DNA from: Parvibium lacunae
Lineage (GTDB): Bacteria; Pseudomonadota; Gammaproteobacteria; Burkholderiales; Burkholderiaceae_D
Reading direction: 5' to 3'
Assembly (NCBI RefSeq): GCF_003335215.1
Contig: NZ_QPGB01000002.1
Location: 124,001-188,000 of the forward strand
Length of the DNA stretch: 64,000 nucleotides
Part shown: positions 46,853 to 56,953 of the stretch, in pieces
How the letters are laid out: every line of letters begins with the position of its first letter
How positions within the stretch are numbered: the first letter of the stretch is position 1
Position numbers and translations under genes: made by a program
Notes under the pieces: model-generated
The model's input: the letters and a program-made list of their open reading frames with translations, nothing else
The model's database searches: none
Told to the model about the DNA's origin: nothing

Positions 46853-47944
46853 TTATTTCCAGATATTCCAGGGTGTTTGCATCCAAATTGCAACCACAAC
46901 TAACCAAACCAAGGTCAGGGGGATAAATACTTTCCACCCTAGTCGCATAATCTGGTCATAGCGATAGCGTGGGAAGGTGGCACGAATCCAGATAAAGAAA
47001 AACAAACCAAAGAAAATTTTGGCAATTAACCAGACGAAACCCGGGATGAATTCCAAAAAGGCAAACGGTGCCGACCAACCGCCCAAGAAGAAGATCGCCG
47101 TTAGCGCAGAAATCAAAATCATGTTGGCGTATTCGGCTAAGAAGAAAATGGCAAAGGACATACCGGAATACTCAACCATATGGCCAGCCACAATTTCGGA
47201 CTCGCCTTCAACCACATCAAAGGGATGGCGGTTTGTTTCAGCGACACCAGAAACCAGGTAAATCACAAAAATCGGGAACAGTGGAATCAAATTCCAGGAC
47301 AAAAAGTTGAGTCCTTGTTCAGCGCCCCAACCTTTTTGCTGGGCGATGACGATATCCCCTAAATTTAAGCTGCCTGAGACCAGCAACACAATTAGCAAGG
47401 CAAAGCCCATGGCAATCTCATAAGAGACCATTTGTGCCGATGCGCGCAGGGCGCCGAGGAAAGCGTATTTAGAGTTGGAGGCCCAACCTGCAATAATCAC
47501 CCCATAGACTTCCAGTGATGTAATTGCCATAATAAATAACAGACCCGCATTTACATTCGCCAGCACCAGTTCTGGGCCAAATGGAACAACCGCCCATGCG
47601 GCGAGGGCAGGCATAATCACCATCACAGGTGCCAATATATAGAGTCCCTTATTCGCACCGGAAGGAACAATAATTTCCTTCAGAATCAGTTTAATCGCGT
47701 CTGCAATCGGCTGGAGCAAACCTATCGGGCCAACACGCTGAGGTCCAATCCGAACTTGGATGTAACTGATGACTTTACGCTCCATGTAGGTGGTGTAGGC
47801 CACAGCCAACATTAGTGGGGCGACAATCGCCACGATTTTCACTAAAGACCACACCACTGCCCAAACAGCAGGCCAATAGGCGCCGAACAGAACTGTGCCT
47901 TGGCTTTGTACGGTAGTCATGAGGGTTGTGAACAGTTCATTCAT
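46853..47944 (-). CDS. nuoH: NADH-quinone oxidoreductase subunit H
   Basis: A 363-residue membrane subunit that forms part of the quinone-binding chamber. Conserved loops are [22 protein letters not shown] near residue 50 and [24 protein letters not shown] in pieces; EAETNR is replaced by VAETNR, common in the family. It starts directly at the end of nuoG. Confidence 0.96.
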   Translation of the reverse strand: MNELFTTLMTTVQSQGTVLFGAYWPAVWAVVWSLVKIVAIVAPLMLAVAYTTYMERKVISYIQVRIGPQRVGPIGLLQPIADAIKLILKEIIVPSGANKGLYILAPVMVIMPALAAWAVVPFGPELVLANVNAGLLFIMAITSLEVYGVIIAGWASNSKYAFLGALRASAQMVSYEIAMGFALLIVLLVSGSLNLGDIVIAQQKGWGAEQGLNFLSWNLIPLFPIFVIYLVSGVAETNRHPFDVVEGESEIVAGHMVEYSGMSFAIFFLAEYANMILISALTAIFFLGGWSAPFAFLEFIPGFVWLIAKIFFGLFFFIWIRATFPRYRYDQIMRLGWKVFIPLTLVWLVVVAIWMQTPWNIWK

Positions 47945-50281
47945 TTACACACGCTCCACCGAAATTTGACCAAACTGGGCGCCAAGAACAGACGTTGTCA
48001 GATGCGCGGCCGGAATGCGAACCACCCCATCGGCCAGAGCGGCGTCAATCACCAGCGGCAGGGAAACTTTCTGGCCCTCTTGAACAACAGTGATCTGCGT
48101 AGCGCCTGCCACACTCTGTTTCTCAGCAGTTGCGGCATTCATACGGACGACGGGTGCGGCAGCATCTGTGGTTACTTGCAAGCTAGGCGCACGCCGCACC
48201 AAGGCATCAGCAAAGTACACGGGCACATCTGCTAAGCGCTCTAGACTTGAGGTAGCAGCGGATAGGGTGACCTGCTCAATCGCAATGGCAGGCTGGTTAC
48301 TCAGACGTGCTACAACATCCCCAATGGCCGTCAAGGCTTCTTCACGCACCGCTTCAGCGGATTCGTACTCAAAACCGTTCGCACCGAGAATATTGCCCAG
48401 TACGCGCAAGACTTTCCAGCCTGGACGCGCCTCACCGGCAGGGCGAACAACCCCGTGGAAACTCTGCACCGTCCCTTCAGCATTCACGAAGCAACCGGCG
48501 GTTTCAGTAAACGGCGTGATCGGCAGTAACACATCCGCGTATTCACTGGCAACCGACTGGAAGCTGGTGAAGGCAATCACGGTTTGCGCTTGGCTGAGCG
48601 CCGCACGCGCTTGCGCCGGGTTAGCAGTATCTAATTGGGCTTCAACATCAAACAAGACATACGCTTTTTTATTAGCAGCCAGAATTTGTTGTGCGGTATT
48701 CGCCGCAGCCGGGCCAGAAGCAGTGGCCGCCACCAAACTCGCGCCCACACTATTTGCTGCTTCGACGGTATAGCCAAAACGTGCGCCCGTTTGCTGCGCA
48801 ATCCAATGTGCGACGGCAGCCAATTGCGCGGCTTGCGGATGCTGTGCAGCGGCATTACCAAGCAGGACAACGGCACGCTCGCCAGAGACTAAACTTGCCG
48901 CGATTTGTTGGGCTGCTGCGGAGGCTTGTACTTGTGCAAAGACCGCAGGTGCAGCTACGCCTTTCGCTTGGGCCACGGCCACGGCAATTTCCGCCAAGGT
49001 GGATAACCAAGCACTGGGGGCCACAATCGCTTGGTTCGCGACGGGCATGAGCAAATCATCATTGCTTGCGTGCAGCACATTGACCTTCGCCCCACGCTTG
49101 GTGGCTTGACGAATTTTGGCGGACAGCAGCGGATGATCTTTGCGCAGGAATGAACCCACTACCAGGTAACGATCAGCCTGCGCGACATCTGCAATGCTGG
49201 CACCGAGCCAAGGCACACTCGCCAAAGGCTGGGCGTCAGCTTGGCGGAGACGTGCATCGACGTCTTTTACCCCTAAGCTGGCCAGCAGCTTATGCGCCAA
49301 GAAAATTTCTTCGAGCGTGCTATGGGGGGATACCAACGCGCCCACCGCATCTGCGCCATATTGATTGACCACATCGCGCAAAGCATTCGCCACGTATTCC
49401 AACGCAACTTGCCATTCCACGGTACGCCACTCACCGCCCTGTTTAATCATGGGTTTGAGCAGACGGTCTTCGCTATTGACGGCTTCGTAAGAGAAACGAT
49501 CTTTATCAGACAACCAGCATTCGTTAATCGCCTCGTTTTCCAGTGGCAACACGCGCAAGACTTTGTTGTTCTTCACTTGCACGATCAAATTAGAACCCAA
49601 GCTGTCATGGGGCGCAACGGACTTACGACGGGACAATTCCCAAGTACGCGCACTGTAGCGGAAAGGCTTGGAGGTGAGCGCGCCGACAGGGCACAAATCA
49701 ATCATATTGCCGGACAACTCGGAATCGACCGAACGGCCGACGAAAGACATAATTTCAGAATGCTCGCCACGGCCTTGCATGCCGAGCTCCATCACACCCG
49801 CAATTTCCTGACCAAAGCGCACACAGCGGGTACATTGGATGCAACGGCTCATTTCTTGCGCAGAAATCAGCGGCCCCATTGGTTTGGGCTCGACCACCCG
49901 TTTTTCTTCCGCGTAACGTGAGCTTGAGCCACCATAACCAACGGCCAAATCCTGCAACTGACACTCGCCACCCTGATCGCAGATCGGGCAGTCGAGCGGA
50001 TGGTTAATCAGCAAGAATTCCATCACGCCTTTTTGGGCTTGCACGGCTTTGGCGGATGCGGTGCGGACCACCATACCTTGTGTAACCGGTGTCGCGCAGG
50101 CGGGCAACGGTTTTGGCGCTTTTTCTACTTCCACCAAGCACATGCGGCAATTGGCCGCAATCGACAATTTTTTGTGATAGCAGAAATGCGGTACATACGT
50201 GCCCAGCTTTTCAGTGGCATGCATCAACATGCTACCTTCGGGCACTTCGATTTTCTGGCCGTCGATTTCGAGTTCAACCAT
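47945..50281 (-). CDS. nuoG: NADH-quinone oxidoreductase subunit G
   Basis: A 778-residue iron-sulfur subunit of the NADH arm. The N-terminal domain binds a 2Fe-2S (HFCYHKKLSIAANCRMCLVEV in pieces) and 4Fe-4S clusters (CPICDQGGECQLQD, with a His ligand nearby, and CIQCTRCVRFGQEI). The C-terminal part is a molybdopterin-oxidoreductase-like fold without cofactor. The third quarter is alanine-rich, normal for betaproteobacterial NuoG. Confidence 0.95.
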   Translation of the reverse strand: MVELEIDGQKIEVPEGSMLMHATEKLGTYVPHFCYHKKLSIAANCRMCLVEVEKAPKPLPACATPVTQGMVVRTASAKAVQAQKGVMEFLLINHPLDCPICDQGGECQLQDLAVGYGGSSSRYAEEKRVVEPKPMGPLISAQEMSRCIQCTRCVRFGQEIAGVMELGMQGRGEHSEIMSFVGRSVDSELSGNMIDLCPVGALTSKPFRYSARTWELSRRKSVAPHDSLGSNLIVQVKNNKVLRVLPLENEAINECWLSDKDRFSYEAVNSEDRLLKPMIKQGGEWRTVEWQVALEYVANALRDVVNQYGADAVGALVSPHSTLEEIFLAHKLLASLGVKDVDARLRQADAQPLASVPWLGASIADVAQADRYLVVGSFLRKDHPLLSAKIRQATKRGAKVNVLHASNDDLLMPVANQAIVAPSAWLSTLAEIAVAVAQAKGVAAPAVFAQVQASAAAQQIAASLVSGERAVVLLGNAAAQHPQAAQLAAVAHWIAQQTGARFGYTVEAANSVGASLVAATASGPAAANTAQQILAANKKAYVLFDVEAQLDTANPAQARAALSQAQTVIAFTSFQSVASEYADVLLPITPFTETAGCFVNAEGTVQSFHGVVRPAGEARPGWKVLRVLGNILGANGFEYESAEAVREEALTAIGDVVARLSNQPAIAIEQVTLSAATSSLERLADVPVYFADALVRRAPSLQVTTDAAAPVVRMNAATAEKQSVAGATQITVVQEGQKVSLPLVIDAALADGVVRIPAAHLTTSVLGAQFGQISVERV

Positions 50282-50321
50282 TGCGTTACCTTAACTATTT
50301 AACCATTACGCACAAGTGCCA

Positions 50322-51617
50322 TCACACATAAGCGGGCACGAGACAGCGCTTGTGCTCAATGTGATAAGCAAATTCATCACGATAGTGTTTCAAGAAAGCG
50401 CGCACGGGCATGGCCGCAGCATCGCCCAAGGCGCAAATAGTGCGGCCTTGAATATTGTCAGCAACGCTGTTCAACATATCCAGATCTTCTGGACGGCCTT
50501 CGCCGTGTTCAATGCGCTTAACCATGCGATACAACCAGCCTGTGCCTTCACGGCATGGCGTACATTGGCCACAACTTTCCTCGTAGTAGAAGTAGGACAA
50601 GCGCAATAAAGATTTCACCATACAGCGCGTTTCGTCCATCACGATCACCGCCCCCGAGCCCAGCATAGAACCCGCCTTGGCAATCGAGTCGTAATCCATA
50701 TCGGTGGCCATCATCACATCACCGGGCAATACCGGCATAGATGAGCCACCGGGAATCACCGCTTTGATCTTTTTGCCATCACGCATGCCGCCAGCCAATT
50801 CGAGCAACTTAGCGAAAGGCGTACCCATCGGCACTTCGTAATTACCGGGCCTAGCCACATCGCCAGAAACGGAGAAAATTTTCGAGCCACCATTGTTAGG
50901 CTTGCCCATTTCCAAATAAGCCTGCCCACCCATCCGCATAATGAAAGGCACGGCTGCAAACGTTTCGGTATTATTAATGGTCGTCGGTTTGCCATACAAA
51001 CCATAACTTGCGGGGAAAGGTGGTTTGAAGCGCGGCTGGCCTTTTTTGCCTTCAATCGACTCCAGCAAGGCTGTTTCTTCACCACAAATATAGGCACCAT
51101 AACCATGGTGGGCATGCAATTGGAAACTAAACTGGCTGCCGAGGATGTTATTGCCCAGCAGACCTGCAGCACGGGCTTCTTCCAAGGCTTCTTCAAAACG
51201 CAAATAGGTATCGAAGATTTCGCCGTGGATGTAGTTGTAGCCAACAGTAATGCCCATTGCATAGGCGGCAATCGCCATGCCTTCGATTAAGGCATGCGGG
51301 TTGTAACGCAGAATATCGCGGTCTTTAAAGGTACCAGGCTCGCCCTCATCCGAGTTACAAACCAAGTATTTTTGCCCAGGGAATTGCCGGGGCATAAAAC
51401 TCCACTTGAGGCCGGTCGGGAAACCTGCACCGCCGCGTCCACGCAGGGCCGAGGTTTTAATTTCGGCAATGACCTGCTCTTGCGAGATATTTTCACTGAG
51501 AATTTTTTTCAGGGCTTCATAGCCACCGCGCTTAACGTAATCGGCTAAATGCCAATTTTGGCCATCTAGGCCAGCCAAAATCACGGGTTGAATGTGGCGA
51601 TCGTGTAAACAGGTCAT
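50322..51617 (-). CDS. nuoF: NADH-quinone oxidoreductase subunit F
   Basis: A 431-residue subunit with the FMN and NADH sites and the N3 4Fe-4S cluster. Seen are [20 protein letters not shown] (NADH/FMN loop), [21 protein letters not shown] in pieces, and the cluster motif [15 protein letters not shown]. It overlaps nuoE by four bases (ATGA), so the two are translated together. Confidence 0.96.
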   Translation of the reverse strand: MTCLHDRHIQPVILAGLDGQNWHLADYVKRGGYEALKKILSENISQEQVIAEIKTSALRGRGGAGFPTGLKWSFMPRQFPGQKYLVCNSDEGEPGTFKDRDILRYNPHALIEGMAIAAYAMGITVGYNYIHGEIFDTYLRFEEALEEARAAGLLGNNILGSQFSFQLHAHHGYGAYICGEETALLESIEGKKGQPRFKPPFPASYGLYGKPTTINNTETFAAVPFIMRMGGQAYLEMGKPNNGGSKIFSVSGDVARPGNYEVPMGTPFAKLLELAGGMRDGKKIKAVIPGGSSMPVLPGDVMMATDMDYDSIAKAGSMLGSGAVIVMDETRCMVKSLLRLSYFYYEESCGQCTPCREGTGWLYRMVKRIEHGEGRPEDLDMLNSVADNIQGRTICALGDAAAMPVRAFLKHYRDEFAYHIEHKRCLVPAYV

Positions 51618-52102
51618 TTCGCTGCTCCTTGCAACTCATTCAGCAAGGCATCAATTTTTTCGTTGCTCATAAAACTGCACATGCGATGGTTATTGACCAG
51701 CATCACTGGGGCATCGCCACAGGAACCCATACACTCGCCTTCTTTCAAGGTAATCGCGCCATCGGCAGTGGTTTCATTGAAGTGAATGCCCAACTTTTCT
51801 TGCAGATAGTGCGCTGCCTTGTTGCCACCCGACAATACGCAAGGCAGATTAGTACAGACCGTCACTTTAAATTTACCCACTGGCTGATTGTTGTACATGG
51901 TGTAAAACGTCGCAACCTCATGCACCGCAATCGGCGGCATACCCAAATAGTTCGCGACATCTTCAACGACCTCAGGTGACAACCAACCTTTTTCAACTTG
52001 CGCGATACGCAGCGCAGACATCACCGCAGACTGTTTTTGCTCTGCGGGATATTTCGCTAACTCGCGATCAATTTGTTTATATGCTTCTGCGGAGAGCAGC
52101 AT
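51614..52102 (-). CDS. nuoE: NADH-quinone oxidoreductase subunit E
   Basis: A 162-residue thioredoxin-like subunit with the N1a 2Fe-2S cluster: cysteines in [11 protein letters not shown] and CMGSCGDAP. The ribosome site GAGG nine bases before the ATG lies inside the terminal repeat of the 168-base palindromic element upstream, so the element appears to supply it. Confidence 0.95.
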   Translation of the reverse strand: MLLSAEAYKQIDRELAKYPAEQKQSAVMSALRIAQVEKGWLSPEVVEDVANYLGMPPIAVHEVATFYTMYNNQPVGKFKVTVCTNLPCVLSGGNKAAHYLQEKLGIHFNETTADGAITLKEGECMGSCGDAPVMLVNNHRMCSFMSNEKIDALLNELQGAAK

Positions 52103-52106
52103 GTTT

Positions 52107-52274
52107 GGGCACCTCTATAAATTCATTTTTCGAGCAAGATGTTAAAAACTCGGCGTTGTCGCACTTATTTTCAACACCCCGCTCGTCGTTCACTGTATAA
52201 CCGCATACTATTTCACTTCTCGTTCCGCGGCTCCTAGCACTTCATCTCGAAATTCTAAATTTCTAGAAGTGCCC
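52107..52274. mobile_element. MITE-like element between nuoE and nuoD
   Basis: A 168-base stretch bounded by 17-base terminal inverted repeats with two mismatches (left GGGCACCTCTATAAATT, right AATTTCTAGAAGTGCCC). Inside, at 52131-52185, is a second interrupted hairpin (CGAGC/GCTCG, then GTTaAAAA/TTTTcAAC). No open frame encodes a transposase. TTT flanks both ends and could be a short target duplication, though three bases prove little. It occupies almost all of the 184-base nuoE-nuoD gap, inside an operon where gaps are otherwise mostly under 60 bases. Other copies in the genome would be needed to call it a mobile element. Confidence 0.55.
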
Positions 52275-52286
52275 TTTATGACTCAA

Positions 52287-53540
52287 TTAGCGATCAATTT
52301 CGCCGAATACAATATCTTGTGTACCAATAATCGTCACCACGTCAGCTAGCATATGGCCGCGAGACATTTCATCTAAGGCCGCCAAATGCGGGAACCCAGG
52401 CGCACGGATTTTCAACCGATACGGTTTGTTGGCGCCATCAGAAACCAGGTAAATACCAAACTCGCCCTTGGGATGCTCTACTGCGGCGTAAGCCTCACCT
52501 TCAGGCACATGCATACCTTCGGTAAACAGCTTGAAGTGGTGAATCAGCTCTTCCATGTTGGATTTCATACCTACACGCGAAGGCGGTGCCACTTTATGGT
52601 TTTGCGTCATGACTGGGCCAGGGTTCTTGCGCAGCCAGTCAATACACTGTTTGATGATGCGATTGGACTGACGCATTTCTTCCACGCGGACCAAATAGCG
52701 GTCATAGCAATCGCCGTTTTTACCCACGGGGATATCAAAGTCCATCTGATCGTAAACCTCGTACGGCTGCTGTTTACGCAAATCCCAAGCAATCCCAGAG
52801 CCGCGTAACATCGCGCCGGTAAAACCCAAGGCTTTGGCTCGCTCCGGCGTCACGATACCCACATCCACCAAGCGCTGTTTCCAGATACGGTTATCCGTTA
52901 ACAGGGTTTCATATTCATCAACATAAGTTGGGAAGCGATTGGTGAAGTCTTCGATAAAGTCGAGCAAGGAACCTTCACGATTCGCATTCATCGCTTTCAC
53001 AGCGCGCGCGTTCCGGACTTTTGAAGCCTGATATTGCGGCATGCTATCGGGCAAATCACGATAGACGCCGCCCGGGCGATAGTAAGCCGCATGCATACGC
53101 GCACCGGAAACGGCTTCATAACAGTCAAATAGGTCTTCACGCTCGCGAAAACAATACAGGAAGGTCGTCATGCCGCCCACATCCAGCGAGTGGCAGCCCA
53201 ACCAGAGCAAGTGATTCAGCAAACGGGTAATTTCATCAAACATCACCCGGATATACTGGGCACGAATCGGTACCTCGATACCGAGCATCTTCTCAATCGC
53301 CATGACATAGGCATGCTCATTACACATCATCGACACATAGTCGAGACGATCCATGTAGGGCAAGGATTGAATAAAGGTCTTGCTTTCAGCGAGTTTTTCT
53401 GTCGCGCGATGGAGCAAGCCAATATGGGGGTCGGCACGCTGCACGACCTCACCATCCAACTCCAACACAAGGCGGAGTACGCCGTGTGCGGCTGGGTGCT
53501 GGGGACCAAAATTGAGTGTGTAATTCTTGATCTCAGCCAT
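52287..53540 (-). CDS. nuoD: NADH-quinone oxidoreductase subunit D
   Basis: A 417-residue subunit related to the large subunit of NiFe hydrogenases, forming the quinone site with NuoB and NuoH. Seen are [21 protein letters not shown] in pieces, and the conserved H, Y and D positions of the quinone pocket near [18 protein letters not shown] precedes the ATG, which overlaps the nuoC stop by one base (TAATG). Confidence 0.96.
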   Translation of the reverse strand: MAEIKNYTLNFGPQHPAAHGVLRLVLELDGEVVQRADPHIGLLHRATEKLAESKTFIQSLPYMDRLDYVSMMCNEHAYVMAIEKMLGIEVPIRAQYIRVMFDEITRLLNHLLWLGCHSLDVGGMTTFLYCFREREDLFDCYEAVSGARMHAAYYRPGGVYRDLPDSMPQYQASKVRNARAVKAMNANREGSLLDFIEDFTNRFPTYVDEYETLLTDNRIWKQRLVDVGIVTPERAKALGFTGAMLRGSGIAWDLRKQQPYEVYDQMDFDIPVGKNGDCYDRYLVRVEEMRQSNRIIKQCIDWLRKNPGPVMTQNHKVAPPSRVGMKSNMEELIHHFKLFTEGMHVPEGEAYAAVEHPKGEFGIYLVSDGANKPYRLKIRAPGFPHLAALDEMSRGHMLADVVTIIGTQDIVFGEIDR

Positions 53541-54148
53541 TACTTGTTACCCCCATAAGTTTCTTCACGAATAATGCGCGGGGTAATTTCGCGGGGATCA
53601 ATTGTCACAGGCTGATACACCACCCGCTTTTGTTCGGCGTCGTAGCGCATTTCAACATAACCAGAAACAGGGAAATCTTTACGGAATGGATGCCCGACAA
53701 AACCGTAGTCAGTCAAAATGCGGCGCAAATCATTGTGGCCATCGTAAACAATGCCATACAAATCGAAGGCCTCACGCTCAAACCAATTGGCAGCAGGCCA
53801 GATAGGACTCACCGAATCCAACAGAGGAAATTCATCATCTTGCGCAAATACACGGACACGTAGACGCCAGTTATGCACCACAGACAAGAGATGCAAGACC
53901 GTCGCATAGCGCTGGCCATCCCACGCACCCTCAGCATACGACTGATAATCCATGCCGCATAAATCAATTAAGGTATCGAAACCCAAGGTAGGCTCATCAC
54001 GCAATTGCTGGCAAACACTCAAGTAATCACTCGCCTTGACCACCAACGTTAATTCACCCAAAGCAAAGGACAGGGATTGCACCTTATCCACTAACACCTC
54101 GCGCAGCGCTTGCTCGAGATTCTGAAGTTTGACTGTCATCACGGCCAT
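53540..54148 (-). CDS. nuoC: NADH-quinone oxidoreductase subunit C
   Basis: A 202-residue 30-kDa subunit. The family signature [38 protein letters not shown] in pieces is complete. It binds between NuoD and the rest of the peripheral arm. Several start codons cluster (54151, 54148, 54139); 54148 is best spaced from AAAGGG. It is separate from nuoD rather than fused as in E. coli. Confidence 0.94.
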   Translation of the reverse strand: MAVMTVKLQNLEQALREVLVDKVQSLSFALGELTLVVKASDYLSVCQQLRDEPTLGFDTLIDLCGMDYQSYAEGAWDGQRYATVLHLLSVVHNWRLRVRVFAQDDEFPLLDSVSPIWPAANWFEREAFDLYGIVYDGHNDLRRILTDYGFVGHPFRKDFPVSGYVEMRYDAEQKRVVYQPVTIDPREITPRIIREETYGGNK

Positions 54149-54168
54149 CATCACCCTTTCACGTTGAC

Positions 54169-54669
54169 TTAAGCGGCTTTAGCCGAAGGGTTACGCGCAA
54201 TGGTATTGTTGCGCTTGATTTTGTTTTGCAATTGAATCAGGCCGTACACTAAAGCCTCGGCTGTTGGGGGACAACCTGGCACATAGACATCCACTGGCAC
54301 AATGCGGTCACAACCACGCACGACCGAATAAGAGTAGTGATAGTAACCACCACCATTAGCACAGGAACCCATCGAAATCACCCAGCGCGGCTCGGGCATT
54401 TGGTCATACACTTTACGCAACGCTGGGGCCATTTTGTTACACAGCGTACCTGCCACAATCATCAAATCAGACTGACGTGGGCTGGGGCGAAACACCCCTG
54501 CACCAAAGCGGTCCAAATCGTAACGCGCTGCCGCCGCATGCATCATCTCTACAGCGCAACAAGCCAAGCCAAACGTCATTGGCCATAACGAGCCAGTATG
54601 CGCCCAATTAATTAGTTTATCGGCCTGCGTGGTGATAAACCCTTCATTCAAGACCCCATGAATACTCAT
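54169..54669 (-). CDS. nuoB: NADH-quinone oxidoreductase subunit B
   Basis: A 166-residue subunit that carries the terminal N2 4Fe-4S cluster: tandem cysteines in [11 protein letters not shown], then [11 protein letters not shown] and [11 protein letters not shown]. It hands electrons to quinone. Located between nuoA and nuoC. Confidence 0.96.
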   Translation of the reverse strand: MSIHGVLNEGFITTQADKLINWAHTGSLWPMTFGLACCAVEMMHAAAARYDLDRFGAGVFRPSPRQSDLMIVAGTLCNKMAPALRKVYDQMPEPRWVISMGSCANGGGYYHYSYSVVRGCDRIVPVDVYVPGCPPTAEALVYGLIQLQNKIKRNNTIARNPSAKAA

Positions 54670-54711
54670 ATCATCGCCCTGCTATTTGCAAACCTACAAG
54701 AGACAACTGCC

Positions 54712-55074
54712 CTATTCCCAATCTAACGCTCCGCGCTTCCACAAATAGAAGAAAGCCAGCGCCAACTCGGCAATAAAAACCATCACCACTAGGAAGACCT
54801 CAAAACCTAACTCTTTTGACGCCACAGCCCAAGGGAACAGCAAGGCTGTCTCAAGATCAAATAAAATAAAGAGAATAGCGATCAAGTAATATCGCACATC
54901 AAATTTCATGCGCGCATCTTCAAATGCTTCAAAACCGCATTCGTAAGCTGAATTTTTCGCAGGATCAGGATTGTGAGCACCGAGAAGTCGGCCAAGGAGC
55001 ATGGGCACCACGCCTACCGCGGCGCCAACAAGAATAAAGAGAAGAACAGGTAAATAATCAGCAATATTTAACAT
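54712..55074 (-). CDS. nuoA: NADH-quinone oxidoreductase subunit A
   Basis: A 120-residue membrane subunit with three helices; conserved [32 protein letters not shown] in pieces marks the loop at the quinone cavity. The start at 55074 (MLNIADYLP) gives the usual length. It is the first gene of the nuo operon, preceded by the tRNA-Leu terminator, so the nuo promoter probably lies in 55075-55128. Confidence 0.95.
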   Translation of the reverse strand: MLNIADYLPVLLFILVGAAVGVVPMLLGRLLGAHNPDPAKNSAYECGFEAFEDARMKFDVRYYLIAILFILFDLETALLFPWAVASKELGFEVFLVVMVFIAELALAFFYLWKRGALDWE

Positions 55075-55128
55075 GCGGTCGCCACACTGAGATACACACC
55101 TTTTACCCATCTAGCCAATACTAGCCAG

Positions 55129-55161
55129 ACAAAAAACAGGCACCAGAACCCGTCTGATGCC
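55129..55161 (-). terminator. Intrinsic terminator after tRNA-Leu
   Basis: A 9-bp stem with one G-T pair (GGCATCAGA with TCTGGTGCC on the minus strand) is followed by TGTTTTTTG. It lies ten bases after the tRNA 3' end and separates the tpiA-secG-tRNA transcript from nuoA. Confidence 0.75.
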
Positions 55162-55170
55162 CTCTCTATT

Positions 55171-55255
55171 TGGTGCCGACGGCGAGACTCGAACTCGCAC
55201 AGCTTGCGCCACTACCCCCTCAAGATAGCGTGTCTACCAATTTCACCACGTCGGC
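55171..55255 (-). tRNA. tRNA-Leu (anticodon GAG)
   Basis: An 85-base tRNA with encoded CCA. The acceptor stem GCCGACG pairs with CGTCGGC, the D-arm contains TGGTAGACACGC, the anticodon loop is CTTGAGG, and the T-arm contains GTTCGAGTC. A long variable arm (GTAGTGGCGCAAGCTGT region) marks a class II tRNA. It decodes CUC and CUU. It lies 21 bases downstream of secG, the common layout in betaproteobacteria. Confidence 0.95.
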
Positions 55256-55276
55256 ATATTTTTTACAGCCTATATT

Positions 55277-55612
55277 TTACTTCGGAATTTCGTTGGTTTG
55301 CGGTGCGGCAGGCGCAACTTCTTGCGCGTTCGCGCGGACACGATCAACCACGCTCTCACCCTGCTTGGGCTGCACAGTTGCCAACCAAGTAATACCGAGC
55401 GTCGCCACAAAAAAAATCGTCGCTAGGACACCCGTGGTCCGGCTCAAAAAATTTGCTGAACCAGTCGCCCCAAACAAACTACCCGAAGAGCCACCACCAA
55501 AAGCAGCCCCCATATCAGCACCCTTACCATGCTGGAGCAACACTAAGACAATCACGCCCAGCGCCGATACAACCTGCAAAACCACTAACAAACCATGTAA
55601 AAAATTCACCAT
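55277..55612 (-). CDS. secG: Preprotein translocase subunit SecG
   Basis: A 111-residue protein with two membrane helices (about residues 2-22 and 54-74). The conserved VLLQHGKGADMGAAFGGGSSGSLFGATGSANFLSRTT in pieces is the SecG signature. The C-terminus has an Ala/Pro/Glu-rich tail. It joins SecYE to support protein export. Two ATGs follow AAAGGA; the second (55612) is better spaced. Confidence 0.94.
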   Translation of the reverse strand: MVNFLHGLLVVLQVVSALGVIVLVLLQHGKGADMGAAFGGGSSGSLFGATGSANFLSRTTGVLATIFFVATLGITWLATVQPKQGESVVDRVRANAQEVAPAAPQTNEIPK

Positions 55613-55673
55613 CATTCCTTTACATTTTTTAGGCTTTTACCCCCCACCCCTCAGCTTGAGGAAACTGGAAGGC

Positions 55674-56441
55674 TCATGCCGCGCGGCAAATAGCCAAAAA
55701 TTCTTCTAGCACCAATGAGGCACCGCCAATCAAACCACCATCAATATCAGGCTGCGCCAACAAACTTTGCGCATTGGCCGGCTTCATGCTGCCACCGTAC
55801 AAAATACGCACCCCAGCAATGCGTTGCTGTGCCTCGAGGCTGATTGCCGCAGCACGCTCAACTAACCAGTTACGCAGATAGGCATGCACCTCCTGCGCCT
55901 GCTCAGGACTTGCTGTTTTACCTGTCCCAATCGCCCACACAGGCTCATAAGCCAATACAAAATCAGCAGAAGTCAACAATCCAGCCCTCAAGGGCTCCAA
56001 CTGAGATTTCAACACATTTAGCGTCGCACCTGACTCGCGCTCGGCAAGGGTTTCCCCCACACAAATAATTGGGCACAAACCTGACACACGAGCATGCTCT
56101 GCCTTCTGCGCAACTACAACACTCGACTCACCAAACAGGGTACGGCGCTCTGAATGACCAACAATCACATAGCGGCAGCCAAACTCTTGCAACATGGACG
56201 CCGCCACTTCACCCGTGCAAGCGCCAGGCTCACGCTCGCTCAGGGTTTGCGCCCCCCAAGCAACAGCCGAATCTTTCAGCACTTCTTGAGCTTGCGCCAA
56301 ATAGGGAAAAGGTACGCACACAGCAACGTCTGCCACCAACCCTTGCGACTGCCCTACCAGGCCAGACAACAAAGCCTGATTTGCCGACAAACTGCCGTTC
56401 ATTTTCCAGTTGCCAGCAATTAACTTTTTGCGCTGCGTCAT
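55674..56441 (-). CDS. tpiA: Triose-phosphate isomerase
   Basis: A 255-residue TIM barrel that interconverts dihydroxyacetone phosphate and glyceraldehyde 3-phosphate. Active-site residues are seen as NWKMNG (Lys), VGHSERR (His) and YEPVWAIGTGKTA (Glu and loop 6). The phosphate-binding GGSMKP and GGLIGGASL are present. The ATG at 56441 is the correct start; frames further 5' lack homology. It is followed by secG after 61 bases. Confidence 0.95.
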   Translation of the reverse strand: MTQRKKLIAGNWKMNGSLSANQALLSGLVGQSQGLVADVAVCVPFPYLAQAQEVLKDSAVAWGAQTLSEREPGACTGEVAASMLQEFGCRYVIVGHSERRTLFGESSVVVAQKAEHARVSGLCPIICVGETLAERESGATLNVLKSQLEPLRAGLLTSADFVLAYEPVWAIGTGKTASPEQAQEVHAYLRNWLVERAAAISLEAQQRIAGVRILYGGSMKPANAQSLLAQPDIDGGLIGGASLVLEEFLAICRAA

Positions 56442-56953
56442 GCTTAACTCAAAATTGATACCACGATTAAAATGCCTAATTTTTGCGCTTTTGTGCAATG
56501 CACACAGCAAAAGAAAGGAGCGACATTCTACCGCTTAGCCCTAGGTTTGGTCAAACTAAAGCGACGCTAAGACAACACAGCACGCCCACAAAGATAGATC
56601 CAACCCACTGCGCAGAGCGCTACCGCACAGCACGTAGCATGATGACGGCATCCTGGTTCCTGCTATCACACCGCACAAAAATCAAGCCTAGAGTAAGCCA
56701 GCAAAGCGAGAGCGCACAAGAACTTTTCACCAACTCCCCTACCCGCCAGCCATAGAAAAGGGTATGATTGCGGTCCGTTTACCTAGTTTCAGCCAATATG
56801 TAAGACACCCGTCCACAATTTGTCTGGGTCGCAATTCGTCGGACATGGCGTAGCCATGTCGCGAAGGGTGCTGCCGCAGAATGCTTTTTTTCTGCCAGCC
56901 AGGTAACCAACCCGCATCTTAAGCGAGAAACTCGACTTGAAAGGTGAAGCGAT
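56442..56953. other. Intergenic region between tpiA and sucA
   Basis: A 512-base stretch, the largest in the window, lying between divergent genes. It should hold both promoters and a long sucA leader. A perfect 8-bp hairpin with a three-base loop (GACATGGC/GCCATGTC) lies at 56842-56860. Small open frames in it do not look like genes and lack ribosome sites. I could not identify a riboswitch or regulator site. Confidence 0.5.
56842..56860 (+). promoter_or_regulatory. Hairpin in the sucA leader
   Basis: The sequence GACATGGC-GTA-GCCATGTC forms a perfect 8-bp stem about 94 bases before the sucA start. There is no T-run after it, so it is not a simple terminator; it may be an operator or an RNA structure. 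Confidence 0.4.

Noticed and set aside
56483-56755. A 90-codon open frame between tpiA and sucA
   Set aside because: The translation is basic and low in hydrophobic structure, has no ribosome site, and lies in a region expected to hold promoters.
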